Made by a program: the position numbers and the translations under genes. 43,318 nucleotides of DNA from contig CANRLC010000014.1 of the NCBI GenBank assembly GCA_947631405.1, positions 1-43,318 of the forward strand. Direction: 5' to 3'. Below, in pieces: positions 31,947 through 39,742 of the stretch (the stretch's first letter is position 1; each line of letters starts with the position of its first letter). This DNA is from an uncultured Clostridia bacterium. Lineage in GTDB: Bacteria; Bacillota; Clostridia; Christensenellales; Aristaeellaceae. The notes under the pieces were generated by a model. The model made no database searches. It had not been told where the DNA came from and was given only the letters and a program-made list of their open reading frames with translations.

Positions 31947-32758
31947 TCCGCTTTGAGGACGTTTCCTTCCATTATCCGCACACGCAGGCGTCCATCGAGG
32001 GGCTGAGCTTCCACATCGCCAAGGGCGAGTTCGTCGCGCTCATCGGCGCGAACGGCGCGGGCAAGAGCACGATCTCCCGCCTGTGCAACGGCCTTTTGCG
32101 GCCCAGCGCCGGGCGCGTGCTGCTGGACGGCGAGGACACGAGTCAGACGCCGACGAGCCGCCTCGCGCGCAAGGTGGGCTTCCTGTTCCAGAACCCGGAC
32201 AGGCAGATCTGCGAAAACACCGTGCGCGAGGAGATCGCCTTCAGCATGAAGGCGCAGGGCTGGGACGAGCAGGCGATCGCCGGCCGGGTCGAGGAGATCC
32301 TCGCCGCGTTCGATCTGGCGGGCGACTGGTTCCCGTTCGAGCGCAGCCGGGGCGAGCGCCAGCGCATCGCGCTGGCGGGCGCGCTCGCCTGCGAGCCGCA
32401 GCTGCTCATCCTCGACGAGCCGACGACGGGCCTCGACTACCGCGAGTGCATCCGCATCATGGACTATGTGACCGCGCTCAACCGCGACAAGGGCGTGACC
32501 GTGCTGATGGTCAGCCACGACATGGAGCTGGTGCAGGACTACGCGCGGCGCGTGCTGGTGCTGGAGGGCGGAAAGCTCTTGGGCGACGGGGACGTGAAGC
32601 GCGTGATGAAGGACGAGGCGCTGCTGCGCAGCGCGCGCGTGCTCCCCGCGCAGATTCCCGCGCTGGCGCTGCGGCTGGGCGAGGGCTTTGAGGACGTGTA
32701 CACGATCGCGGAGATGGCCGGGGCCATCCAAAAGCGCAGGGCGGAGGCGAGCCGATGA
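31943..32758 (+). CDS. ecfA2: ECF transporter ATPase, EcfA2-type, with altered signature motif
   Basis: A protein of 271 residues forming a heterodimer with the upstream ATPase. Walker A GANGAGKSTIS, Q-loop FLFQNPDRQI, Walker B LLILDEPTTGLDY and H-loop VLMVSHDMEL are canonical. The signature usually read LSGGQ is here SRGERQRIALAGALA, preceded by ERSR. One of the two composite ATP sites may therefore be degenerate, as occurs in asymmetric ABC ATPase pairs. It is coupled to ecfT by a second ATGA overlap. Confidence 0.9.
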   Translation: MIRFEDVSFHYPHTQASIEGLSFHIAKGEFVALIGANGAGKSTISRLCNGLLRPSAGRVLLDGEDTSQTPTSRLARKVGFLFQNPDRQICENTVREEIAFSMKAQGWDEQAIAGRVEEILAAFDLAGDWFPFERSRGERQRIALAGALACEPQLLILDEPTTGLDYRECIRIMDYVTALNRDKGVTVLMVSHDMELVQDYARRVLVLEGGKLLGDGDVKRVMKDEALLRSARVLPAQIPALALRLGEGFEDVYTIAEMAGAIQKRRAEASR

Positions 32759-33516
32759 ATCTACTGAGCGTCATGCCGGGCGACAGCTTCCTGCACCGGC
32801 TCAACCCGGTCACCAAGCTGGCGGCGGCGTTTCTCTACGGCATCGGCTGCATCCTGTGCGACAGCATCGCGATGGAGGTCGTCTTCATCCTGCTGATGCT
32901 GCTCATCTCGGCTTCGGCGGGTCTGCTCCCCCGCGCGCTCGCGCTGACGCGGCGGCTGCTCGTGCTGGGGCTGTTCATGTTCGTCATCCAGCTGCTTTTC
33001 GTGCGCACGGGCGCGCCGCTCTTGTCGCTGGGCGGGGTGACGCTGGTGACCACGGGCGGATTGCGCAGCGCGCTGCTGCTCAGCCTGCGCGTGGTCGCGA
33101 CGATGCTGCCGCTGATGCTGTTTTTCGCCGTCACGCAGATGAACGACCTGTGCAACGCGCTGGTCAAGCGGCTGCATTTGCCCTACCGCTACGCGTTCAT
33201 CATCACGACGGCGTTCCGCTTCGTGCCGCTGTTCTCCTCGGAGTTCGCCGAGATTCAGGACGCGCAGCGCGCGCGCGGCGTGGACTTTGAGACGAAGAAC
33301 CTCGTGCGCAAGGTGAAGCTGGTCGCGCCGCTGTGCGTGCCGCTGCTGGTCTCCAGCCTCAAAAAGGTGAACAGCAGCGCGATCTCGGCGGAGCTGCGCG
33401 GCTTTGAAATGCGCGGCCGCGAGAGCGGCTACAAGGAATACCCGTTCGGCAAGAACGACGCGTTGGCGCTGGCGCTGCTGGTTTTGATGGTCGCGCTGTG
33501 CGCCGCGCTGCTGTGA
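32755..33516 (+). CDS. ecfT: ECF transporter transmembrane component EcfT
   Basis: A protein of 253 residues with about five membrane helices. Landmarks: GDSFLHRLNPVTKL at the N-terminus; LVSSLKKVNSSAISAELRGFEMRG, where the two Ala-Arg-Gly-type coupling motifs that dock onto EcfA normally lie; and FAEIQDAQRARGVDFE, matching the first (AxxRGxx) coupling motif. It couples ATP hydrolysis by EcfA1/A2 to the TrpP-like S component. A dedicated T component in the S-component operon makes this a group I-like ECF transporter. Confidence 0.9.
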   Translation: MNLLSVMPGDSFLHRLNPVTKLAAAFLYGIGCILCDSIAMEVVFILLMLLISASAGLLPRALALTRRLLVLGLFMFVIQLLFVRTGAPLLSLGGVTLVTTGGLRSALLLSLRVVATMLPLMLFFAVTQMNDLCNALVKRLHLPYRYAFIITTAFRFVPLFSSEFAEIQDAQRARGVDFETKNLVRKVKLVAPLCVPLLVSSLKKVNSSAISAELRGFEMRGRESGYKEYPFGKNDALALALLVLMVALCAALL

Positions 33517-33529
33517 GGAGGACGCGCAC

Positions 33530-34804
33530 ATGGATGCTGTGGTGAAGCTCAAATACGGCGAGGCGGCGCTTTCGGTGCCCATTCTCGGCGCGGCCTCGAT
33601 CGAGGAGATCGCGCCGGACCCGATGCCGGAGATCGAAGATCTCTCGCGGGCGTTTCGCGCGGCGGTGGAGGAGGACGTCATCGGCAGCGCGCCGCTGCGC
33701 GAGGCGATCTCGCCGGAGGACGAGGTGACCATCGTCGTCTCGGACATCACGCGCAGCTGGATGCGGCAGGGCGACGTGCTGAACGTGCTGGGCCGCTACC
33801 TGCACGAGGAGATGGGCGTGCCGTTTTCGCACATCGTCGTGCTGATCGCGCTGGGCACGCACCGCCCCTCCACCGAGCGGGAGAAGGAGATCGTCGCGGG
33901 GGAGTACCTCTACCGCAATGCCGCGCAGGTCGTCGACCACGACTGCGACGCCCCGTGCGTTTTCATCGGCACGACCCGCCGGGGCACGCGCGTGGAGGTC
34001 GATCCGCTGACGGTCGGACGCAAGGTGATCGTCGTGGGCGGCACCGTCCACCACATGATGGCGGGCTTCGGCGGCGGCCGCAAGAACATCGTGCCGGGCG
34101 TCAGCTCGCGCCAGACGATCCGCGAAAACCACTGCCGCGCGCTCGACCCCAACCGGCCGCACAGCGACGCGCGCGTGGGCTGCGGGCTGCTCGCGGATAA
34201 CCCCATCCACGAGGACATGGCCGAGGCGGCGGCGCTGCTGCCCACGGCGTTCAGCGTGAACATCGTCATCGCCGCAAACGGCAGGCACAGCGGCCTGTTC
34301 TGCGGCGCGCTGGACGAGGCGTGGCGGGCGAGCTGCGACTACCAGCGCCGCTGCTACGAGAAGGACATCGCCTACGAGGCGGACGTCGTCGTCGTCTCCA
34401 GCGGCGGCGCGCCCAAGGACATGAACCTGTATCAGGGCTGCAAGGGCATGCTCAACGCGATGCGCGCGCTGAAGCCCGGCGGCGAGATGCTCTGGCTGTG
34501 CAAGTGCCCGGAGGGCTGCGGCGCGCCGGACTACACCGCGTGGCTGAAGCCGCTCAGGGAGGGCCGCCTCGACGAGGCGCTGCGCGCGGACTTCACCATC
34601 GGCGGCTTCATCTTCTACCTCACGGTGGAGACGCTGCAAAAGGGCCGCTGCTCCATCCTGACCGAGATCGGCGAGGACGTCGCCGGGCCGATGGGCATGC
34701 GCGCCTATCGCGATCTGGACGCGATGCTCGCCAGCGTCGATTTCACCGGAAAGCGCGTCTACGTCATCCCCAGCGGCGGCAGCGTCGTGCCGATGCTGCG
34801 CTGA
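33530..34804 (+). CDS. LarA-family nickel-dependent hydroxyacid racemase
   Basis: A protein of 424 residues, homologous to lactate racemase LarA. Known LarA features are visible: IVVSDITR, LALGTHRPS with the first catalytic His, VDHDCD, GGTVHHMMAGFGGGRKNIVPG with the other His and the cofactor Lys in GRKN, GVSSRQTIRENH and SSGGAPKDMNLYQGCKGM. LarA uses a nickel-pincer cofactor made by LarB, LarC and LarE, none of which is in the window. Family members act on several 2-hydroxyacids, so lactate should not be assumed. GAGGAGG precedes the ATG, 13 bp after ecfT, so it is in the Trp T-box operon. This suggests an aromatic substrate such as indolelactate (inference). Confidence 0.85.
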   Translation: MDAVVKLKYGEAALSVPILGAASIEEIAPDPMPEIEDLSRAFRAAVEEDVIGSAPLREAISPEDEVTIVVSDITRSWMRQGDVLNVLGRYLHEEMGVPFSHIVVLIALGTHRPSTEREKEIVAGEYLYRNAAQVVDHDCDAPCVFIGTTRRGTRVEVDPLTVGRKVIVVGGTVHHMMAGFGGGRKNIVPGVSSRQTIRENHCRALDPNRPHSDARVGCGLLADNPIHEDMAEAAALLPTAFSVNIVIAANGRHSGLFCGALDEAWRASCDYQRRCYEKDIAYEADVVVVSSGGAPKDMNLYQGCKGMLNAMRALKPGGEMLWLCKCPEGCGAPDYTAWLKPLREGRLDEALRADFTIGGFIFYLTVETLQKGRCSILTEIGEDVAGPMGMRAYRDLDAMLASVDFTGKRVYVIPSGGSVVPMLR

Positions 34805-34844
34805 CGCGCTCCTCTGCCATTTCCTGCCGCCTCCTTCGCCGCGC

Positions 34845-34873
34845 TTGCATCTTTGGCGCGCTTGAGGTATACT
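34845..34873 (+). promoter_or_regulatory. Promoter of the PF06695-like membrane protein gene
   Basis: TTGCAT, a 17-bp spacer and TATACT, about 30 bases before the start codon. Confidence 0.7.
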
Positions 34874-34904
34874 GTATCTAACGCGCGGGAGAGGAGGAAT
34901 GGCC

Positions 34905-35354
34905 GTGACCGGGATCTGGAGGCCCGTCGCCGTGTACGCGTCGGCGCTGCTGCCCTTTATCGAGAGCCGAGGCTCCGTGCTGCTCGCGCGGGTGCTGAAC
35001 CTGCCCGTGCGCCTGTCCAGCGCGCTCTCCATCGCCGGATCGTACACGCCGGTGCCGTTCCTGCTCTACGCGAAGAAAAGCCCCAAGCTTCAAAGCATCA
35101 AGAAAAAGGAACCTCCGGAGAACGTGCGCAGGCTCGTGCGGCAATACGGCTGCTGGGCGCTGCTCGTGCTCATCGCGATGCCGTTCACGGGGCTGGGCTG
35201 CTGGCTGGGCGCGATCATCGCCCGCGCGATGCGGCTGGACAGGCGTAAGTCCGCCGTGTCCATCTTCATCGGCAACGCGATCGCCGTGCTGCTGATGACG
35301 GGCTGCCTGTCCGGCGTCTGCGCCGCGGCCAAGGGGCTGCTTGGTTTGCTCTAA
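34905..35354 (+). CDS. Small integral membrane protein, PF06695-like (small multidrug export family)
   Basis: A protein of about 149 residues with an N-terminal ALLPFIESRGSVLLARVL block (the PF06695 family has an acidic ExRGAI-type motif there). It also has a Lys/Pro-rich loop (KKSPKLQSIKKKEPPENVRRL), the helix CWALLVLIAMPFTGLGCWLGAIIARAMRL and a final small-residue-rich helix. Members are called small multidrug export proteins, but the function is not well established. I prefer the GTG at 34905, since GAGGAGG lies 7 bases upstream; the ATG at 34899 is only one base from that site. Single gene with its own promoter. The second multi-hairpin repeat follows. Confidence 0.7.
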   Translation: MTGIWRPVAVYASALLPFIESRGSVLLARVLNLPVRLSSALSIAGSYTPVPFLLYAKKSPKLQSIKKKEPPENVRRLVRQYGCWALLVLIAMPFTGLGCWLGAIIARAMRLDRRKSAVSIFIGNAIAVLLMTGCLSGVCAAAKGLLGLL

Positions 35355-35377
35355 TACTTTTTTCAGGTAAAACCTTT

Positions 35378-35573
35378 GGATGGGGTCTGGGGACAATGTC
35401 CCCAGACAGGGTTTGGGGCGGTAGCCCCAACGTACCCCAAATCGCGAAGCGATTGTAAAGAGCAGCCCGGAAGCGAAGCGATCCCGGGCGGGTTCATCAT
35501 GAAGGGTTGCGTTATCCAGCCTTTGCTTGCTCGCATAACCCATGACAGAATGGCTCGATCATTTGATTTGAGA
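35378..35573 (+). repeat. Multi-hairpin interspersed repeat, copy B
   Basis: The same 196-bp layout as copy A. From the GGATGGGGTCTGG start to GGGCGGGTTCATC, only a few positions differ (CAAAAAGGT versus TAAAGAGCA before the last hairpin). Then comes a diverged middle (35499-35557) and the shared end ATCATTTGATTTGAGA. It begins 23 bases after the stop codon of the membrane-protein gene, sense orientation. Confidence 0.82.
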
Positions 35574-35596
35574 ATGATATAAGAATTTCGATTGGA

Positions 35597-35624
35597 CGCC
35601 CGGCTGAAAAGCAGGGCGTTTTTT
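35597..35624 (+). terminator. Intrinsic terminator after repeat copy B
   Basis: GCCCGGC-TGAAAA-GCAGGGC followed by GTTTTTT. It ends any transcript that runs through the repeat, so the repeat may be part of the upstream gene's 3' UTR. Confidence 0.8.
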
Positions 35625-35692
35625 GCCGTGCAAATGAGCGCGAAACGCCGACTGTCGGCCTCGAGCAAATAGGTTAGCCGCCCGCCAAAGCT

Positions 35693-35720
35693 ATTCGGAA
35701 ATGGAGACGGGCACCGCCCG
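35693..35720 (+). repeat. Short stem-loop repeat, copy 2
   Basis: ATTCGGAAATGG then stem CGGGC-ACC-GCCCG. It is part of a 69-bp block (35656-35724) that aligns without gaps to 2871-2939, with about two thirds identity. Confidence 0.45.
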
Positions 35721-35783
35721 CGGCCACTGGCGCACCGTTTGCCCGCGGCCGCGTGCGCAATAGTGCATCATTAGCCCAAAGTC

Positions 35784-35812
35784 TTTCGGAGATGGAAGCG
35801 GGCACTGCCCGC
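35784..35812 (+). repeat. Short stem-loop repeat, copy 3
   Basis: TTTCGGAGATGG then stem GCGGGC-ACT-GCCCGC. Compared with copy 1 (GTGGGC/GCCCAC), both sides of the stem changed so that pairing is kept. Confidence 0.45.
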
Positions 35813-35871
35813 CCGCCCGCCTATGGGCAAAATGAATAGGAAAAACCGCGTATTTTCGGCCTTGTTCTGTC

Positions 35872-35900
35872 TTGCCAACCGCGCGCGCGTGCGCTATACT
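35872..35900 (+). promoter_or_regulatory. Promoter of the MATE exporter gene
   Basis: TTGCCA, a 17-bp spacer and TATACT, 32 bases before the TTG start codon. Confidence 0.75.
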
Positions 35901-35932
35901 GTGCGCGAAAATCAAAGGCGGAGGTGCGCGCT

Positions 35933-37372
35933 TTGTCCCAAGGAAAGGTCAAGGATCTGACGGTCGGCTCGCCGACGCGGCTCGTGCTCGGCTTTGCCGG
36001 GCCGCTGCTGTTCGGCTTTCTGTTCCAGCAGTTTTATAGCTTTGTCGATACCGCGATCGTCGGCCGCTATCTGGGCGCGCAGGCGCTGGCGGCGGTCGGC
36101 TCCACAGGCTCGCTCAACTTTTTGATTCTGGGCTTCTGCATGGGGCTTTGCTCGGGCTTCTCCATCCCGGTCGCGCAGGCGTTCGGTGCGAAGGATGAGC
36201 GCGCGCTGCGCCGCTACGTCGCCAACGCCGTGTACCTGTGCGCGGCGATCTCGGCGCTGATGGCCGTGCTCACCGGCTGCCTCAGCCCGGCGCTGCTGCG
36301 CCTGATGAACACGCCCGAGGAGATCATGCAGGGCGCGGTCGAGTATATCCAGCTGATCTTTTTCGCCATCCCCGTGACCGTCGCCTACAATATGGCCGGA
36401 GGCGTGATGCGCTCGCTGGGCGATAGCCGCACCCCGGTCGTCTTCCTCGCGCTGGCCTCGCTGGTGAACGTCGCGCTCGACCTGCTGTTCATCCTCAACT
36501 TCCACATGGGCGTGCGCGGCGCAGCGCTGGCGACGGTCATCAGCCAGTTCGCCTCGGGCGTCGGCTGCATCGCCGTGCTCACGCGCCGCTATCCCGTGCT
36601 GCGCATGGAGCGTGGCGACGCGCGCTTCTCCGGCGAGCACGCCAAACGCCTGCTGGGCATGGGCATCCCCTTCGGGCTGCAATTCACGATCACCGCCGTC
36701 GGCTCTGTGGTCGTGCAGACGTCCGTCAACGCGCTGGGCACGGCCGCCGTCGCCGCCGTCACCGCGGGCGCCAAGATCAGCAACTTCTTCGCCTGCATGT
36801 TCGACGCCCTCGCCACGACCATGACGACCTTCGCCGGGCAGAATATCGGCGCGCGCAAGCTCTCCCGCGTGGACGAGGGCCTGCGCGCGACGGGGCGCAT
36901 CGGCTGCGTCTACTGCGTGGCGACCGTGGCCGTCGTGCTGCTGTGGGGGCGCGACCTCATCGGCCTGTTCGTCAGCGCGGAGGAGACGCAGGTGCTCTCC
37001 CTCGCGTATCAATTCCTGCTCATCAACAGCGTGTTCTATATCCCGCTGCTGCTGGTCAACATCGTGCGCCTGACGATACAGGGCATGGGCTTTACCCGGC
37101 TGGCGATGTTCGCGGGCCTCTCCGAGATGATCGCCCGCACGCTGGTCGCGCTGCTGCTCGTGCCGCCGCTGGGGTATATCGCCGCGTGCTTCGCCAACCC
37201 CGCCGCATGGTTCGCCGCCGACGCGTTCCTCATCCCGTGCTACCTGCGCTGCCGCCGCACGCTGCACGGCCGCCTGTTCGGCGTCGCTCCCGAGCCGGAC
37301 GAGGAGCAGCCCGCGCCGCGCCGGGAAAAGCGCCCGCGCCCCTGCCTGTGCCGCCCGCGCGCGACGCACTGA
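35933..37372 (+). CDS. MATE-family multidrug/cation antiporter
   Basis: A protein of 479 residues with the 12-helix, two-bundle MatE arrangement. The N-terminus SQGKVKDLTVGSPTRLVLGFA leads into LLFGFLFQQFYSFVDTAIVGRYLG, the usual family opening. The second bundle begins near LLGMGIPFGLQFTITAVGS with VVVQTSVNALG. Exports toxic organic cations or metabolites in exchange for Na+ or H+. The start is a TTG at 35933: GGAGG lies 8 bases upstream, and this codon begins the conserved family N-terminus. The GTG at 35924 sits inside the ribosome binding site. A Glu/Pro/Arg-rich C-terminal tail of about 35 residues is not conserved. Single gene. Confidence 0.92.
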   Translation: MSQGKVKDLTVGSPTRLVLGFAGPLLFGFLFQQFYSFVDTAIVGRYLGAQALAAVGSTGSLNFLILGFCMGLCSGFSIPVAQAFGAKDERALRRYVANAVYLCAAISALMAVLTGCLSPALLRLMNTPEEIMQGAVEYIQLIFFAIPVTVAYNMAGGVMRSLGDSRTPVVFLALASLVNVALDLLFILNFHMGVRGAALATVISQFASGVGCIAVLTRRYPVLRMERGDARFSGEHAKRLLGMGIPFGLQFTITAVGSVVVQTSVNALGTAAVAAVTAGAKISNFFACMFDALATTMTTFAGQNIGARKLSRVDEGLRATGRIGCVYCVATVAVVLLWGRDLIGLFVSAEETQVLSLAYQFLLINSVFYIPLLLVNIVRLTIQGMGFTRLAMFAGLSEMIARTLVALLLVPPLGYIAACFANPAAWFAADAFLIPCYLRCRRTLHGRLFGVAPEPDEEQPAPRREKRPRPCLCRPRATH

Positions 37373-37384
37373 CCGCCGGAAAGC

Positions 37385-37427
37385 ACGCCCTCCCTTCGCC
37401 GAAAGACGGCGGGGGAGGGCGTTTTTT
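37385..37427 (+). terminator. Intrinsic terminator of the MATE gene
   Basis: ACGCCCTCCC pairs with GGGAGGGCG(T) around an inner CGCCG/CGGCG hairpin, followed by TTTTTT. Confidence 0.9.
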
Positions 37428-37448
37428 GACGGAGCGCGCGCAAAGCCC

Positions 37449-37478
37449 TTGTGCTCTTGCGCGCATTGCTGGTATACT
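37449..37478 (+). promoter_or_regulatory. Candidate promoter of the alpha/beta hydrolase gene
   Basis: TTGTGC, an 18-bp spacer and TATACT, about 80 bases before the start codon. Confidence 0.5.
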
Positions 37479-37559
37479 GAAGGAAAACCTGCGCCCGCGT
37501 AGCGAGGACGGGAAATCATGCGGACGCCGGAATACGAAGGGAGAGCGAAGGATATGTCC

Positions 37560-38432
37560 ATGGAGAGCGATCGGGTGCGGGCGCAGTTCGCGCAGGGGGA
37601 CGCCAAGCGCGACGCGGGGCTGACCACGCCGCCGGATGTGACGCGCTATGACGACATCGTCTACGGGGAGGACGCCGTCTGGCAGGCGCTGGACGTCTAC
37701 CGCCCGAGGGCGGCTGCCGGGCGGACGCTCCCGGTGATCGTCAGCGTACACGGCGGCGCGTGGGTGTACGGCAGCAAGGAGGTCTACCAATTCTACTGCA
37801 TGAGCCTCGCGCAGCGCGGGTTTGCCGTGGTCAATTTTTCCTATCGGCTCGCGCCGGAGCATCCGCATCCCGCGCAGCTGCAGGACATCGGGCTGGCGCT
37901 CCAGTGGGTGATCGCCAACGCCAACGCATACGGGCTGGACACCCGCAACGTCTTCGCCGTGGGCGACTCCGCCGGGGCGCACCTGCTCGCGCTGTACTGC
38001 GCGCTGTGCGCGAATCCCAAGCGGGCGGCGGCGTGGGACGTGGCCACCCCGCTGCGCCCGCGCGCGGTGGCGCTCAACTGCGGCAAGTACCGCATGCAGG
38101 GCGACGGCCCGGACGACACGACCGTCGGGCTGATGGCGGACTTCCTGCCGGGAGGCGGCGCGGAATGGGAGCTGCGGGAGATCGACGTGCCGTCGCAGGT
38201 GACGGACGCGTTCCCGCCCGCATTCCTGATGACCGCCAACAACGACTTTTTGAAGGCGCAAAGCCCGCTGCTCGCGCGCGCGCTGCTGGAAAACGGCGTG
38301 CCGTTCGCGCTGCGCGTCTGCGGCGATGCAAAGGAGCCGCTCGGGCACGTCTTCCACTGCGATATGCGCTCCGCCGCCGCCGCGCGCATCAACGACGCGG
38401 AATGCGCGTTCTTCAGGGAATTCCTCGTCTGA
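37560..38432 (+). CDS. Alpha/beta hydrolase (HSL/BD-FAE-type esterase)
   Basis: A protein of 290 residues. The oxyanion-hole motif VSVHGGAWVYGS and the nucleophile elbow AVGDSAGAHLLAL (Ser) place it in the hormone-sensitive-lipase-like carboxylesterases. The acid is probably in the TANNDFLKAQ region and the catalytic His in GHVFHCDM. It probably deacylates small esters or acetylated sugars. I use the ATG at 37560 because AAGGA lies 7 bases upstream; ATGs at 37554 and 37518 are in frame. After the TGA stop the same frame continues with 22 sense codons to TAA (see the separate entry). It is convergent with the MFS gene across a shared terminator. Confidence 0.88.
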   Translation: MESDRVRAQFAQGDAKRDAGLTTPPDVTRYDDIVYGEDAVWQALDVYRPRAAAGRTLPVIVSVHGGAWVYGSKEVYQFYCMSLAQRGFAVVNFSYRLAPEHPHPAQLQDIGLALQWVIANANAYGLDTRNVFAVGDSAGAHLLALYCALCANPKRAAAWDVATPLRPRAVALNCGKYRMQGDGPDDTTVGLMADFLPGGGAEWELREIDVPSQVTDAFPPAFLMTANNDFLKAQSPLLARALLENGVPFALRVCGDAKEPLGHVFHCDMRSAAAARINDAECAFFREFLV

Positions 38433-38501
38433 GATCGCGGGGGCGACCAGCTCGCCAAGGCCGTGCGCGCCGCCTATGAGGCGCAGCGGGCGGGAGCCTA
38501 A
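38433..38501 (+). other. In-frame coding-like extension behind the hydrolase stop codon
   Basis: Directly after the TGA (38430-38432), 22 sense codons in the same frame read DRGGDQLAKAVRAAYEAQRA plus GA, then TAA. The composition and codon use look like a normal protein C-terminus (an amphipathic helix), not like spacer DNA. It could be a lost C-terminus caused by a recent nonsense change, a read-through extension or a remnant of another gene. Confidence 0.45.
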
Positions 38502-38510
38502 GCGGAATAG

Positions 38511-38547
38511 AAAGCGGGGGCCGGTTTTGAAGATCGGCCCCCGCTTT
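38511..38547. terminator. Bidirectional terminator between hydrolase and MFS genes
   Basis: AAAGCGGGGGCCG and CGGCCCCCGCTTT form a 13-bp stem, with T's on the 3' side in both directions. Confidence 0.8.
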
Positions 38548-38554
38548 GCGCGCG

Positions 38555-39706
38555 TCACGCCCGCTTGCCCGCGGCGCAGCGCCGCAGCGCCAGCATCCCC
38601 AGCAGGCAGAAGGCCGCGCCCAGCAGCATCGCGGCGCGCAGGTCGAGGTCGGCGAGACGCCCGAAGAGCAGGTTCGCGCCGACGCCGAGCAGGTCGCCCA
38701 GCAAGGCGCACATGCTCAGCGCGGTCGCGCGGTCGCTCGTCGTGATCGCGCGGTTTTGCAGCGATGCGCCCAGCGGAGCGGCGAGGCTCCCGCAGACGGC
38801 GATCGTCAGCACGCCCGCGACGGACAGCGCCGCCCCGCGCGTGGCGGCGAGCAGCAGGCAGCACAGCGCGCTGAGGCCGAAGAGCAGCGTCCCAAAGCGC
38901 CGGGGATGTAAAAGCTGGGTGAGCGACGCCGAGAACGCGCTCGTCAGCGCGGCGAGCGTGGTCAGCAGATACGCGGCGGAGATGAGCCGGGGCGGCATGC
39001 CCGCGCGCGCATATTGGAGTTGGTTCAAAAAGACGGTGACGATCTGCTGCACCTCCCCGAGCAGCGCGAAGGCGGCGACGCAGCGCAGCAGCTCGCGGTC
39101 GCGCAGCGTATCCCGCAGAACGCCCAGCGAGCGGCGCAGCGACGGCCGCTCGCCCGGGGAGGCGGCGCGCGTTTCCCGTAAAAGCGGCGTGAGCAGCGCC
39201 GCGACGCCGTAGCTGACGGCGGTCAGCAGCGCGGAAAGACGCATGTCGTCCCCGATAAGCAGCGCGTAGACGGCGGTGGAGCAGAGCAGCCCCGCCGTGC
39301 CGAGGCTCGCGCACAGGCCGAACGCGCGCTGCGCGTCCTCCTCGCCGCAGGAGGCGACGATCAGGCTCTCGTCCACGCCCGACAGGCCCGAGGTGACCAC
39401 GGCGAGCAGCGCGCGCTCCGCGAGGAACCCGCCAAAGCCGCTTGCCCGCCAGAAGACGAGCTTGGAGAGGAAGAACAGCGCGTTGCAGGCGATCATCGTG
39501 CGGCGGTAGCCGATGCGGTCGGCCAGCACGCCCCACGGCAGCTCCAGCGCGAGGGAGAGCGCGAACGATGCGCTCTCGATGAGCGTGATGTCAAACACCG
39601 AGAGGCCCGCGGCCTGCCGGTACAGCGTCGCGACGGACGCATAAAAAACCATACCCTGAAAGAAGGATATGGCATATAAAACCTTGAGGTTGCGCCTCAT
39701 GTTCAT
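38555..39706 (-). CDS. Major facilitator superfamily (MFS) exporter
   Basis: A protein of 383 residues with about 11-12 membrane helices. The MFS loop motif between helices 2 and 3 is visible as GVLADRIGYRRTMIACN. The N-terminus is YAISFFQGMVFYASVATLYRQ, and the first half carries LIESASFALSLALELPWG. The second half begins after the cytoplasmic loop GERPSLRRSLGVLRDTL. Related proteins are small-molecule or drug exporters; the substrate is not predictable. The ATG at 39706 or the one two codons later (39700) could start it; the purine-rich site (AGGATAGG) fits both. Convergent with the hydrolase gene. Confidence 0.85.
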   Translation of the reverse strand: MNMRRNLKVLYAISFFQGMVFYASVATLYRQAAGLSVFDITLIESASFALSLALELPWGVLADRIGYRRTMIACNALFFLSKLVFWRASGFGGFLAERALLAVVTSGLSGVDESLIVASCGEEDAQRAFGLCASLGTAGLLCSTAVYALLIGDDMRLSALLTAVSYGVAALLTPLLRETRAASPGERPSLRRSLGVLRDTLRDRELLRCVAAFALLGEVQQIVTVFLNQLQYARAGMPPRLISAAYLLTTLAALTSAFSASLTQLLHPRRFGTLLFGLSALCCLLLAATRGAALSVAGVLTIAVCGSLAAPLGASLQNRAITTSDRATALSMCALLGDLLGVGANLLFGRLADLDLRAAMLLGAAFCLLGMLALRRCAAGKRA

Positions 39707-39742
39707 GCACCTATCCTATCGATCGATTTGAAGACGTCCCCA

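Noticed and set aside
38430..38432. TGA read as tryptophan or selenocysteine in the hydrolase
   Set aside because: Many genes here end at TGA with correctly placed downstream terminators or starts, TGG is used throughout for Trp, and no SECIS-like hairpin is evident right after the codon.
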